From NCBI RefSeq assembly GCF_947166265.1, contig NZ_CAMVDO010000002.1, forward strand, positions 124,001-188,000: 64,000 nt of DNA, given 5' to 3'. Shown one piece after another: positions 43,421 to 52,377 of the stretch. The notes below the pieces were generated by a model. That model ran no database searches and was not told the DNA's origin. It worked only from the letters and a program-made list of their open reading frames with translations. The stretch is from an uncultured Fibrobacter sp. GTDB taxonomy: Bacteria > Fibrobacterota > Fibrobacteria > Fibrobacterales > Fibrobacteraceae. Each line of letters starts with the position of its first letter. Position 1 is the first letter of the stretch. Position numbers and translations under genes: made by a program.

Positions 43421-44188
43421 CTACGGCCGAACAAGAGTGCCGCCCCAATGCTCGTCGAAAAAGGCTTGGAACAGAGGTTCCGGGCTTTTTTTAAGTTCAT
43501 CGATAACTTCTGCAACGGGGCGCCCGCTGCGGTAAAGTTCGCGGTAGGCACGGGAAAGCGCCTGGATACGTTCCTCGGGAAATTCTTCCGGATGAAGGCG
43601 GAGGGCGTGCAGGTTCAGGGCTCCATAGCGGATGGGATTTCCCGATGCCTTGGTGCACGGGGGAACGTCGCGGTCGACCTTATGGGTTCCCCCCACGAAA
43701 GCGTAGGCGCCCACCTGATTTCGCTGCTGGATTGCGGTTACGCCGCCGATAGTCGCATATTCACCGATACGCACATGCCCGCCGAGCTGGCAGCTATTTG
43801 CAATGACGACGCCCGTTCGGATATCGCAGTCATGGGCGATATGCGAGTAGGCCATCACCAGCACCTTGTTTGCCACATGGGTGCATCCGCCCCCCTGCAC
43901 CGTGCCACGGTTGAGAGTGCAGTATTCGCGAATGGTGCAATTTTTGCCAATTTCAAGACGGGTAGGCTCGCCTGCGTACTTCAAGTCCTGCGGAGGGCCG
44001 CCGAGGATCGACCCGTCAAAAACATGCGTATTCTTTCCGATGGACACCCCGCCGTACACATGCACGCGGGATTCCAGAACGACTCCTTCGGCAATTTCGG
44101 CACCGGCATCAACCAGGCACCAAGGGCCAATAACGGCGGTTTCGTGGACTTTGGCCTGCGGGTGAACAAATGCGGAAGGATGGATCAT
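43421..44188 (-). CDS. lpxA: UDP-N-acetylglucosamine acyltransferase
   Basis: It adds a hydroxyacyl chain from acyl-ACP to UDP-GlcNAc, the first step of lipid A synthesis, in the cytoplasm. The 255-residue protein is a left-handed beta-helix of hexapeptide repeats (AVIGPWCLVDAGAEIAEGVV, HIAHDCDIRTGVVIANSCQL). The conserved GGPPQDLKYAGEPTRLEIG and catalytic His in MAYSHIAHDC are present, and the C-terminal helical part follows the pattern ALNLHALRLHPEEFPEERI. It proves an LPS-type outer membrane. It diverges from a glycosyltransferase gene with only 26 bp between starts, so each promoter must overlap the other gene. Confidence 0.96.
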   Translation of the reverse strand: MIHPSAFVHPQAKVHETAVIGPWCLVDAGAEIAEGVVLESRVHVYGGVSIGKNTHVFDGSILGGPPQDLKYAGEPTRLEIGKNCTIREYCTLNRGTVQGGGCTHVANKVLVMAYSHIAHDCDIRTGVVIANSCQLGGHVRIGEYATIGGVTAIQQRNQVGAYAFVGGTHKVDRDVPPCTKASGNPIRYGALNLHALRLHPEEFPEERIQALSRAYRELYRSGRPVAEVIDELKKSPEPLFQAFFDEHWGGTLVRP

Positions 44189-44214
44189 GACTTAAATTTA
44201 CTAAATTTCGGCAT

Positions 44215-45318
44215 ATGGGCGGCATTATCATCGCATGTCTCACCGCACTGTACGTGCTCCTGTTCCTATTCTTTATCATAGGGGTTATCCGTACGCACCG
44301 TTACAAGGGGCCGAAGGCGACTCCGAGTGTTTCGGTCGTGGTGCCGATGCGTAACGAAGAGGAATTCGCGCAGCGCACCCTGGAAGCCCTCGCCGATCAG
44401 GATTATGTGGGCGAATGGGAAGTAATCTGCGTCGACGACCGTTCCACCGATTCTACCAGGGAAATTCTGGAAAAATTTGCAGCGACGCACCCGAAGTTTC
44501 GCATACTTTCACTGCCGCAGGACTTGCCGGTTATCGCAAGCCCCAAGAAACGCGCCCTCGAAAGCGCCTTCAAGATTGCCAAGTACGACATTCTTTTGAC
44601 AATGGATGCCGACTGCATTCCGCGCAAGAGCTGGATTACCGCAATGGCGGGCCGCTTTGTGGACGGAATCTGCATTGTGCAAGGTCCAAAGCAGAACAAC
44701 GGCAGCCGCACAATGCCGCACCTGTACCAGAAAATGGAAACGCTCGGCTATACCGCCATGGAAGCAGCAGGATTCAGCTGGGGCCATCCGATCGTCGCTT
44801 CTGCAGCGTGCCTCGCCTACAAGAAGGAACTGTTCTTTGCCGTGGGCGGTTTCGGCGACCTGGTGAATCTTTCGAGCGGCGATGACGACATGCTCATCCA
44901 CAAGATGATGAAAATTCCGGGCACCAAGGTCTGCTATAACCTGGACAAGGACGCCGTCATCGAGACCGCGCCGGTGCATACCTGGAAACAGCTCTTTAAC
45001 CAACGCGCCCGCTGGAGCAGCAACGGCACCAACTACGAAAACAAGGCGTACGTTTTGATGCTCACGCTGATTTACACCTACTACATCTGGATGTTCATCA
45101 GCCCCTGGTGCGTACTCTTTCTGGATTGCCCGTGGCAGTGGTGCGTATTCAGCATTCTGCCGAAAATCCTGGTGGACTTTGTATTCGTGATGATCGCTTC
45201 GTGGAAGCTGCATGCCAAGCGCAGGATGCTAGCGTTCTTGCCCACTGAAATCATCCAAATTCCGATGATCGTGTTCGCCGTACCGGCAGGAATCACCGGA
45301 ATGTTTAGGTGGAAATAA
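44215..45318 (+). CDS. Membrane GT2-family glycosyltransferase
   Basis: A 367-residue enzyme. An N-terminal membrane segment (IIIACLTALYVLLFLFFIIG) precedes the GT-A domain: SVVVPMRNEEEFAQRTLEAL, VICVDDRSTDST, LLTMDADCIPR (metal-binding DxD-like), SSGDDDMLIHK and the QRARWSSNG motif common to processive-type GT2 enzymes. Two or three C-terminal membrane segments (YTYYIWMFISPWCVLFLDC and others) follow. It would transfer a sugar from a nucleotide donor to a lipid or growing chain at the inner membrane. The sugar and acceptor are unknown. Divergence from lpxA suggests a link to envelope glycan, by context only. Confidence 0.9.
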   Translation: MGGIIIACLTALYVLLFLFFIIGVIRTHRYKGPKATPSVSVVVPMRNEEEFAQRTLEALADQDYVGEWEVICVDDRSTDSTREILEKFAATHPKFRILSLPQDLPVIASPKKRALESAFKIAKYDILLTMDADCIPRKSWITAMAGRFVDGICIVQGPKQNNGSRTMPHLYQKMETLGYTAMEAAGFSWGHPIVASAACLAYKKELFFAVGGFGDLVNLSSGDDDMLIHKMMKIPGTKVCYNLDKDAVIETAPVHTWKQLFNQRARWSSNGTNYENKAYVLMLTLIYTYYIWMFISPWCVLFLDCPWQWCVFSILPKILVDFVFVMIASWKLHAKRRMLAFLPTEIIQIPMIVFAVPAGITGMFRWK

Positions 45319-45341
45319 CCCTTTAACGTCATAAGCCTCAC

Positions 45342-45380
45342 TGGATCCCCTCCCGCGCTTCGCTTGGTCGAGGATGACAG
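45342..45380. repeat. Possible second dispersed repeat type
   Basis: The gap between convergent genes holds GATCCCCTCCCGCGCTTCGC and then GAGGATGACAG, resembling common intergenic repeats with CGCTTCGC and GGATGACA cores. Only one full copy is seen here; a related CTTCGCTCCGTTCGCCATGA run lies at 23585-23605. Confidence 0.35.
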
Positions 45381-45389
45381 TAGGAATGA

Positions 45390-46691
45390 CTAGAGGGCAG
45401 TTTTCGCCCAGGCGAGGGCGTCTTCGGCGTTTTTGATTTTGCCGTCGAGCTGCAGTTCGAAACTTTTCTTGATGATTTCACCCATCTGCTTTCCCGGTTT
45501 AACGCCAAGGTCCATGAGCATCTTGCCCGTCAGGTAGGGCTGCGGAGCGGCTTCCAACAGATCATATTCAGCGGCAGCCTTCCAAAGTTTTTCGGCGAAG
45601 TCCTGGTCGGCCACGAAGAATTCGCGAGGAGCACACTGGACCAGCAGGCAAAGGAGCTTCAAGCCGCCGAGCTTTACCGCGAGGCGGCGAAGTGCAGGAG
45701 CATCTTCCACAATCGAAGGGGCAATTTCACGGAACGCCTTCAGGAGCGGCGGTACAATCTTCAGGAGATGCACCTCGTTCGTGATACGTTCAAGGAACTT
45801 GAGCGACGTCTCGGCGCTGTCCGCAAGAAGAGCCGCAAAGGCGAATTCCATCGTCTGCGCTTCCGAAAGGGTGCAGGGCTTATTTTCCGCGAGGCAGGTG
45901 TCTCGCAACGCCGCCATATTGTCGAGAACCACGCCGAGCGTATCCCAGGAACTTTCGAACGGACGGATTTCAGGGAAATATTCGTCAAGCTTGATATCCA
46001 GGAATGCGCGAAGGCCAAGAGAGGGTTTCCCCGGCTTTAAGAGCCATTTCTTGAATTCCTCGAACAGGCGTTCCACCGAGAGGTCATCGAGCGAAAGCGT
46101 GCGGCAAAGTTCCACGGTCGAAGGAGCAAGCGTGCAACCGAAACGGCTCGCAAACTGCACCCCGCGCAAGATGCGCAGAGAATCTTCGGCAAAGGCGGGG
46201 CCCACATGACGCAATGTATGCGTTTTCAAGTCGTCGATACCGCCGTAAGGATCGCAGAGCGTGAGCTCCGGCAGTTCCATACCCATCGCGTTGATGGTGA
46301 AGTCGCGGCGGAGGGCAGCCTCCTTAAAGCTGAGTTTTTCATCGGTATGTACCACGAAGCCGCGGTGCCCGTAGCCGACCTTGCTTTCGGTACGCGGAAA
46401 GGAGAAGTCGAGAGAAAGTCCCTTCATGGCGAGGTGAATGACGCCAAACGCCTTGCCGACCAAGTTCGTGCGACCGTACTTCGAGAGAATCGGCACCAGC
46501 GCATCTTGCGCCATGTCGTAGACTTCAACATCGTAGTCGCGGCAGGACTTGCCCAAAAGGGCGTCGCGGACCCAGCCGCCCACCAAATAGGCGCGGCCAC
46601 CCGCTTCGCGGATATCGTTTGCAATTTTCAGGAGGCGCCCCGGCAAATCCGGTTCGAACCATTCACCGGCAAGAGTCTGAATTCTAGCCAT
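45390..46691 (-). CDS. cca: CCA-adding tRNA nucleotidyltransferase / poly(A) polymerase family
   Basis: A 433-residue class II nucleotidyltransferase that completes tRNA 3' ends. The head domain has AYLVGGWVRDALLGKSCRDYDVEVY, the metal-binding DxD (DYDVE), and RRDFTINAMGMELP, followed by DPYGGIDDLKTHTLRHVG and the R-rich turn EDSLRILRGVQFASRFG. The neck and body are helical. A C-terminal HD domain is not evident, so it lacks the phosphohydrolase part of E. coli Cca. It could also be a poly(A) polymerase, since the two families are hard to separate by motifs. It is last in a leftward unit after a small lipoprotein (13 bp gap). Confidence 0.9.
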   Translation of the reverse strand: MARIQTLAGEWFEPDLPGRLLKIANDIREAGGRAYLVGGWVRDALLGKSCRDYDVEVYDMAQDALVPILSKYGRTNLVGKAFGVIHLAMKGLSLDFSFPRTESKVGYGHRGFVVHTDEKLSFKEAALRRDFTINAMGMELPELTLCDPYGGIDDLKTHTLRHVGPAFAEDSLRILRGVQFASRFGCTLAPSTVELCRTLSLDDLSVERLFEEFKKWLLKPGKPSLGLRAFLDIKLDEYFPEIRPFESSWDTLGVVLDNMAALRDTCLAENKPCTLSEAQTMEFAFAALLADSAETSLKFLERITNEVHLLKIVPPLLKAFREIAPSIVEDAPALRRLAVKLGGLKLLCLLVQCAPREFFVADQDFAEKLWKAAAEYDLLEAAPQPYLTGKMLMDLGVKPGKQMGEIIKKSFELQLDGKIKNAEDALAWAKTAL

Positions 46692-46704
46692 CTACTCAAT
46701 CGCC

Positions 46705-47190
46705 CTACTGGAAGTTCCCGACATCGGCTGCAGAAGTATCCGGTGTTTCGGCTGGAACATTTTCCGCCGCGACATTATCCGCCGAAGGTTCAACGGACTT
46801 GTAGCGGTCATAGATACTCGTCGTCTTTTCGCCCGAGGAATCCTTGAGCGCCTCGGACACGGAGATTTCGCCGTCCTTGTTACCGTCCGAATTTTTAGAA
46901 GCAACCTCATTCGAGTCACTGGCCGCAGCGGATTTTTCCTTTGTAGAATCCGATGCAGCAAAGCGGTCATAGATGCTCTGTCGCGTCGCAGCGCCCGCCG
47001 CCTTTTTCTCGGCTTCCTGTTCACGGCAGACACGCAATTCTTCTTCGGCGTAGGCGCGCTGGTCGGGCGAATAGGTCATGGTGTTCAGGCGGTATTCCAT
47101 TTCGTCGCACACAAGCCCCTGGCGCTCCCCCGCGCAGCCCCAAAAACAGGCGGTCACGGCAAGCATTAAAAAGAATAGGACGCGATTCAT
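46705..47190 (-). CDS. Small lipoprotein with repeated SIYDR motif
   Basis: A 161-residue lipoprotein, lipobox FWGC (Cys19). The first half is charged and helical (LVCDEMEYRLNTMTYSPDQR, YAEEELRVCREQEAEKKAAG). The second half is disordered and Ser/Asp/Glu-rich, with two copies of a short motif, QSIYDRFAAS and TSIYDRYKSV. The paired motifs could be a binding handle for a partner. The family is not recognised. It lies between the propeller protein (20 bp) and cca (13 bp). A GAGG ribosome site precedes the ATG. Confidence 0.65.
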   Translation of the reverse strand: MNRVLFFLMLAVTACFWGCAGERQGLVCDEMEYRLNTMTYSPDQRAYAEEELRVCREQEAEKKAAGAATRQSIYDRFAASDSTKEKSAAASDSNEVASKNSDGNKDGEISVSEALKDSSGEKTTSIYDRYKSVEPSADNVAAENVPAETPDTSAADVGNFQ

Positions 47191-47210
47191 TTCTACCTCA
47201 TAAATTCAAA

Positions 47211-49358
47211 TCAGTGAATGATGATGAACTTTCCCTTTTTCACCTTGGAGCCACTATTGACAACGTAATAATAGACTCCCGGAGCGACCAACCGGTTCGA
47301 ACCGTCGGTACCGTACCATTCCACTTTTCCACCCAGGACTTCGTCTTTTCGGAAAGCCCGGATCAAGGCGCCACCACGGTTATAAATGCTCACCACAGAA
47401 TTTTCCGCAATACCGTCGATAGTAAAGCGGGCATGGACCTTGGGCCTATACGGAATCGGGTACGCCCGGAACTCCACCGTTGCCGAATCGGTCATATTCT
47501 TGCTGGCATCCTTCAGGTCGTTTCTCTGGTAAAAGCTCACACCCTTTTCATGTGCAAACCATGCCGTTCCATTCAGCGGATCAATCGACAAGTCCAGCAC
47601 GTTATCGCTCAGCAAGCCATTCTTGGATGTCAAGTGCACGACAGACAACGTGTCCGGAGAAAGTCCCTTCCTTGTCAGACGGTACACGCCCTGATTCGTC
47701 GTTCCCGCCCACAAGTTTCCGTGAACATCGACATCGAGCGACGTATATTCGGCACCGAGCAATCCCTTTGTCGAAGAAGGCATAATCAGCGTATCGCGAT
47801 CTTCGTCGAGGTAACCCAACGAAGACGTCGTCACAAACCAAAGCCTATCCGAAACCGAATCGTACGCAAGGTCTATAGGCGGCGACGTTACACCGCGGAA
47901 CGTCTTTACCGTATCGCCACTTGCCATTTCAAGAGCGCCGCCATTCGACTTGGGACGCACAAACTTGAACAAGTCCAGTCCACCATCGTCCGTAAGCATC
48001 ATCCCATTACGGCTAGATACATAGACCCACCATTTTTGGTCGTCGCCGACCTTGGCATAAATCGCCTGCGGCATCCTCTTCTTGCCCACCTGACTTGCGC
48101 AATGGACTTCGCCGTCCTTGGTAACATAAATAACGCTATAGCCGCTACTGCTTGCCGTGGTCGTCAAAAAGCCTGACTGGTCCGGAGCGGCAACGGACAT
48201 TGCCGAGATAGGATAGTTTTCAAGGAAATTGTCAAAGCATTGCCCGTCGGCAGGAGTCCAACGGTATTCCAGCTGATTTCCCCAATCGGAGTAAAGCTGG
48301 TAGACAAAACCCCAGATGTGGTAAAAGACATAACCGTCATTCAGGTGGGAAAAAAGCTTGAGTCGCGACGAATAGGCCGTAGTATACTGACCGTGGGCGT
48401 CATAGACATAATCCGACTGCTTAAATCCACCCATGTTGCCAGACGCCATCTTTCCATCCATCGATGCCACAAGTACGTTACCTGTCGGCAAGGCATGAAT
48501 TTCATAGGTGTCATTCAAGGAGAAAAGGGCGTAAGATGACAGGTCCTTGACAGACGTTGATCCTTGAGGCCAGAAGGCAACAAGATCGGAACCGACAAGG
48601 TAATATCCCCCATCCGACTCGATTTTCCAGCGAACCCTGCTTGCACCCCCGTTATAAAGGAGAGTATCGTTCAGCACCGTACCGTCAATTTCAACCGTCT
48701 GCGCCCCGAGCGGTTCAAGCCCAGGCACCTGCGTACTGGGCGCCACCTCGGTCCATAGGGCAGGATCGTTCAGTCGCATATCCTTGGAAAGGTTTTTCCA
48801 GTCCATGAAACGCACATAGACCTTATTTGCCAACTGGACATAAAGGGAATCCCCTCGCACCAAAAGACGCTCGACACGGTTGATGGAAAGGTTCTGGGAG
48901 CCAATCCGGTCTACCGTCAATAGCGAAACCGAGCGAGGCAGGTCAAAAAACGCGAGACGGTCCTCAAAGCCGATCACCAAAATCGGTCCGCCCTGTTCTG
49001 CAACGCCAGGAAGCGCACGCACATTGTTTTTCACATAGGAGCGGTTGATGACGCGCCAGGAATTTCCGCCGTCATTCATAGCGACGACCATTCCGTATTC
49101 GGAAACGGCAAAAGTTCCGAGCGAAGAGGAAACGATGGAATAAAAATTCGACGTTTCTAGCCCGCGGTCAGAGTGATAGACGATATCATTGGTCTCGTCG
49201 CGGTAGCGAATTCCACCCCCCGTGGCAAGCATCACACCGTGACTGCCAAATGCAACAGCATCGTTAACGGGATACGGATCCGAAAACGCTCCCCAGTGGT
49301 CAACAGCAAACGCCTGCGCGGCAAGCAAAAGGGTTATTACAACTAAATAAAACTTCAC
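47211..49358 (-). CDS. Exported beta-propeller protein with sorting-like C-terminus (PorZ-like)
   Basis: A 715-residue exported protein, signal peptide ending AQAFA. The chain has repeated propeller blades like two-component-regulator propellers (GVMLATGGGIRYRDETND, GTFAVSEYGMVVAMNDGGNS, DVHGNLWAGTTNQGVYRLTR, DPLNGTAWFAHEKGVSFYQR). The C-terminal 85 residues (YPIPYRPKVHARFTI, VVSIYNRGGALIRAF, GVYYYVVNSG) resemble FlgD-Ig or type IX sorting domains. PorZ, a type IX outer-membrane component, has this plan, so a secretion role is possible but unproven. The start is a GTG 9 bp after the sigma-factor stop. It is the second gene of an operon led by that sigma factor. Confidence 0.78.
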   Translation of the reverse strand: MKFYLVVITLLLAAQAFAVDHWGAFSDPYPVNDAVAFGSHGVMLATGGGIRYRDETNDIVYHSDRGLETSNFYSIVSSSLGTFAVSEYGMVVAMNDGGNSWRVINRSYVKNNVRALPGVAEQGGPILVIGFEDRLAFFDLPRSVSLLTVDRIGSQNLSINRVERLLVRGDSLYVQLANKVYVRFMDWKNLSKDMRLNDPALWTEVAPSTQVPGLEPLGAQTVEIDGTVLNDTLLYNGGASRVRWKIESDGGYYLVGSDLVAFWPQGSTSVKDLSSYALFSLNDTYEIHALPTGNVLVASMDGKMASGNMGGFKQSDYVYDAHGQYTTAYSSRLKLFSHLNDGYVFYHIWGFVYQLYSDWGNQLEYRWTPADGQCFDNFLENYPISAMSVAAPDQSGFLTTTASSSGYSVIYVTKDGEVHCASQVGKKRMPQAIYAKVGDDQKWWVYVSSRNGMMLTDDGGLDLFKFVRPKSNGGALEMASGDTVKTFRGVTSPPIDLAYDSVSDRLWFVTTSSLGYLDEDRDTLIMPSSTKGLLGAEYTSLDVDVHGNLWAGTTNQGVYRLTRKGLSPDTLSVVHLTSKNGLLSDNVLDLSIDPLNGTAWFAHEKGVSFYQRNDLKDASKNMTDSATVEFRAYPIPYRPKVHARFTIDGIAENSVVSIYNRGGALIRAFRKDEVLGGKVEWYGTDGSNRLVAPGVYYYVVNSGSKVKKGKFIIIH

Positions 49359-49367
49359 TCCTCAAAA

Positions 49368-49985
49368 TTACGAAAATTCACTTGCGCGCGTAAGCAGATC
49401 ATCTAAATTCGGGGTTGAAGAATCCATTTTTTTCATCATGGACAAGTAAATGTCTTTCCTTTCGCGCATTTTCCTGAACGCAGACGCCTTACGCTTAAAG
49501 AAAGTTCCCTTGTCGACACCGCAATAACGGCAGGCCTCCTCCGCACGGATTCCGCCGATATTCGAATATTCGATGGCAAGCTTTTCGGAAACGTTAAGCC
49601 CAACCATAAGGCGGTCCAGCTGATGACGGACAAACTGCGCCCTGCGCATTTCGCAAACATCTCGGGCCACCTTGTTATCCGCATAGAGCTTACAACAGTC
49701 CGAAATCTGCCTCGAGACCTCTATCGGCAATCGCTTGCGGTACATGTCCATATAGGTATTCCGAACGACCGTCCTAAACCACGGAATAAGGGACTTATCA
49801 TGATCCAAAACACCGGCCGAACGGCAAAAACGGAGGGCAACCTCCTGAAAAAGGTCTTTTGCAAGTTCAGCATCCCTACTCCGGGAACGACAGAGTTTGT
49901 AAATTTGGGAGGAATTTTTACGCCACACTCGATCCACCCAGCTGGAGGGGGCGTCTGTTAAAATTCTTGATTTACTCATATTCAA
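49368..49985 (-). CDS. Sigma-70-family sigma factor
   Basis: A 205-residue sigma factor of the ECF type. Region 2 is SQIYKLCRSRSRDAELAKDLFQEVALRFCRSAG, with the DLFQEV core, and WFRTVVRNTYMDMYRK. Region 4 is atypical: GIRAEEACRYCGVDKGTFFKRKASAFRKM keeps the helix-turn-helix shape but with unusual residues, so the promoter it reads may differ from standard ECF types. No anti-sigma gene is adjacent. It leads an operon with a propeller protein, lipoprotein and cca, and diverges from dsbD with a 41-bp gap. Confidence 0.85.
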   Translation of the reverse strand: MNMSKSRILTDAPSSWVDRVWRKNSSQIYKLCRSRSRDAELAKDLFQEVALRFCRSAGVLDHDKSLIPWFRTVVRNTYMDMYRKRLPIEVSRQISDCCKLYADNKVARDVCEMRRAQFVRHQLDRLMVGLNVSEKLAIEYSNIGGIRAEEACRYCGVDKGTFFKRKASAFRKMRERKDIYLSMMKKMDSSTPNLDDLLTRASEFS

Positions 49986-50026
49986 ACAGGAATTTTGACA
50001 GCAATCTTTCAGTTGAGAATAAATTT

Positions 50027-51955
50027 ATGAAATTAAAAGAAAAAAAACGGATTTTTGAGAAAATTGCAAACAACTGTTTGCAGCTATCAACAGCTTTTTT
50101 CATTTTCGCCCTAGGATTTACAACTTATCCACAATCCGCATACGCGCAGGAGTTCAACATGAACTCGATGCCGCCTCCCGAAATGAGCATGGAATACTCT
50201 GCGGGGGCACTCAAGGACGGTGGAAAACTTACGGTCAGCGTCACCATTTCGGACAAGTGGCACGTGAACGCAAACGAGGTCACCGACGAATTCCTGAAGC
50301 CCTCTTCGATCGTGGTAAAGGCCGAGGGGATTGAATTCGGCGATGTCATTTGGCCAAAGCCCATCAGGGAATACAACGAGGCGCTGGAACTTGAAATTCT
50401 CACGTTCCGCGGAACATTCGAAATCATCGTTCCGGTGAAAAGCGTAAGCGACAACTACGACAGTCTCGGTACCGAAGCCACCTTCCATTACCAGGCCTGC
50501 GACAACTCCATTTGCCTTGCACCCGCAAGCAAGACGATTCGGCTGGACGGACGCCTCGGTGCCAAAAGAAATTTCCCCGCTGTAGGCGATTCTAAAAGCG
50601 ACAAGATAAACGGCGCTGCAGGCCCTGCCACAGACAAAGGTAACTTAGGGAAAGCCCCGAACGAATCGATCGCATCAGTCGAATCCGAAACCGCTGCGTC
50701 TGCAGGAATCCTTGTGCTGCTCTTTTTCGCCCTTATCGGCGGACTGATACTGAACCTGATGCCGTGCGTGTTGCCGGTACTTTCGCTGAAACTCTTCAGC
50801 CTGATTAAGCAGGCAGGCGAAAGTCGAGGACGGCTCCTCGCTTTGGGAGGAGCCACAACGGCGGGAATATTATGCAGTTTCTGGGTGCTCGCCGCCGTTG
50901 TCGCCGCCGTCAAAGCCGGCGGCGGGTCCGCGGGCTGGGGCATGCAATTTCAGAGTGCAGGCTTTATCGCCTTCATGGCCGCCATCCTTACAGCGTTCGC
51001 CATGAGCTTTTTCGGCGTTTTTGAGCTGTGGCTCCCGTGGAGCGCCACCACCAAGATGGATGCCGCGGGTCACAAGGCAGGACTTGCAGGCGCATTTTTC
51101 ACCGGTGCCCTTCTCGTCCTCTTAAGCACACCCTGCTCGGCGCCCTTCCTCGGAACCGCCATGGGATTCGCTTTTACCGCAAGTACCCCGGTGATGTTCC
51201 TGTTCTTTACGGCAGCAGGCCTCGGACTCGCACTCCCCTACATGCTCGTCAGCGCCTTCCCGAAAGTCCTCAAGGTCTTCCCGAAACCGGGTGTCTGGAT
51301 GGTAAAATTGCAAAAGGTGATGGGAGTCCTACTGCTTGCAAGCGTAGCATGGCTTCTGTGGATCGTGTACGGACAAGCGGGAACATCGGGCATCGGCCTA
51401 TTAACCATTATCGTCATCGCTAGTGTCGTCTGCAGCTTTGCCCTCGGCAAATTTGCGCCACCGGGATCTTCGTTCACACGGGAATCCGCCGGAATCGTCA
51501 TCAGCGCAGCAGTCCTTTTTTCAATCTGGGTTGCAGCGATCGCCCCCGAATACGAAAAGAAGGCCACCGAAATTTTTAGTGCCCGTATGCAAGCGCAAAA
51601 GACAGAAGACGGCTGGTTCAACTATAACCCCGCCCTGATCAAGGATTTTGCAAAGATGAAGCGCACCGTATTCATTGACGTGACAGCCGACTGGTGCCTC
51701 ACCTGCAAGGCAAACGAAGCCGCCGTACTCGACGATGACGACTTTCGACACGCCATGGACAGCCTGAACGTGGCCCTAGTCAAAGCGGACTGGACACGCG
51801 AAACCCCCGAAGTCAACGCCCTTTTGAAAAGTCTGAAAAAATCCGGCGTACCCGCTTACGTCATCTACCCCGAAGGGGACGTCTCCAGGCAAATCGTTCT
51901 TTCGGAAATATTGACTACCGACGACATCGTCGAGCAGATCACAAATAAATTCTAA
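50027..51955 (+). CDS. dsbD: Thiol:disulfide interchange protein DsbD
   Basis: A 642-residue inner-membrane reductase that carries electrons from cytoplasmic thioredoxin to periplasmic proteins. The signal-like start (residues 1-40) is followed by the periplasmic alpha domain with YQACDNSICLAPASK (the Cys pair), then about eight membrane helices with LMPCVLPVLSLKLF and LSTPCSAPFLGTAMG (the membrane Cys pair), and the C-terminal thioredoxin domain with DWCLTCK (Cys557, Cys560). The start at 50027 is preferred because it begins the signal peptide; the frame is open further upstream into the divergent sigma gene. It serves disulfide repair or cytochrome c maturation. Confidence 0.95.
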   Translation: MKLKEKKRIFEKIANNCLQLSTAFFIFALGFTTYPQSAYAQEFNMNSMPPPEMSMEYSAGALKDGGKLTVSVTISDKWHVNANEVTDEFLKPSSIVVKAEGIEFGDVIWPKPIREYNEALELEILTFRGTFEIIVPVKSVSDNYDSLGTEATFHYQACDNSICLAPASKTIRLDGRLGAKRNFPAVGDSKSDKINGAAGPATDKGNLGKAPNESIASVESETAASAGILVLLFFALIGGLILNLMPCVLPVLSLKLFSLIKQAGESRGRLLALGGATTAGILCSFWVLAAVVAAVKAGGGSAGWGMQFQSAGFIAFMAAILTAFAMSFFGVFELWLPWSATTKMDAAGHKAGLAGAFFTGALLVLLSTPCSAPFLGTAMGFAFTASTPVMFLFFTAAGLGLALPYMLVSAFPKVLKVFPKPGVWMVKLQKVMGVLLLASVAWLLWIVYGQAGTSGIGLLTIIVIASVVCSFALGKFAPPGSSFTRESAGIVISAAVLFSIWVAAIAPEYEKKATEIFSARMQAQKTEDGWFNYNPALIKDFAKMKRTVFIDVTADWCLTCKANEAAVLDDDDFRHAMDSLNVALVKADWTRETPEVNALLKSLKKSGVPAYVIYPEGDVSRQIVLSEILTTDDIVEQITNKF

Positions 51956-51969
51956 TCCGCGTTTATACT

Positions 51970-52377
51970 TCAGTCAGCCTTTTTCTCGGCTTTTTCGACG
52001 GCGGCCTCGAATTTTTCGGCCGCCTTTTCTGCAACAGCCTCGGCAGCCTTGATTTCGGCCTTCCACGGAGTAAGGCCCACCACGTTATCGACCGGGAGCG
52101 AAAAGGCGATCCCCTGCCCCATGGTGTCAAGCCCCGCCTTCTGGTAGAGGGCATGCAAAACGGCATCCTTGATCTTTGCATCCACCAGAATCATCACAAT
52201 CTCTTTTTCGGGCTGGATCGCGATATGGAAAAACGACTCGGCTTCCTTGTTCGCCGTACCACGGGCATTCAGAATCGTACCGCCACGGGCACCGGCATCT
52301 TTCGCCGCTTCCATCACGGTTTCAGAGAATCCGGTATTCACAATACAAAAGATGACTTCGTGATTGAATCCGCTCAT
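51970..52377 (-). CDS. PII-like nitrogen-regulator family protein (second copy)
   Basis: A 135-residue PII-fold protein: HEVIFCIVNTGFSETVMEAA, then the loop GARGGTILNARGTANKEAESFF (T-loop equivalent), EIVMILVDAKIKDAVLHALY and GQGIAFSLPVDNVVGL. A Lys/Ala/Glu-rich tail (AVAEKAAEKFEAAVEKAEKK) extends past the fold and is helical. The uridylylated Tyr of GlnB is not evident. The start overlaps the stop of the upstream PII-like gene (ATGA), so both are co-translated after the DUF1538 transporter. It probably binds a nucleotide and controls that transporter. Confidence 0.87.
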   Translation of the reverse strand: MSGFNHEVIFCIVNTGFSETVMEAAKDAGARGGTILNARGTANKEAESFFHIAIQPEKEIVMILVDAKIKDAVLHALYQKAGLDTMGQGIAFSLPVDNVVGLTPWKAEIKAAEAVAEKAAEKFEAAVEKAEKKAD

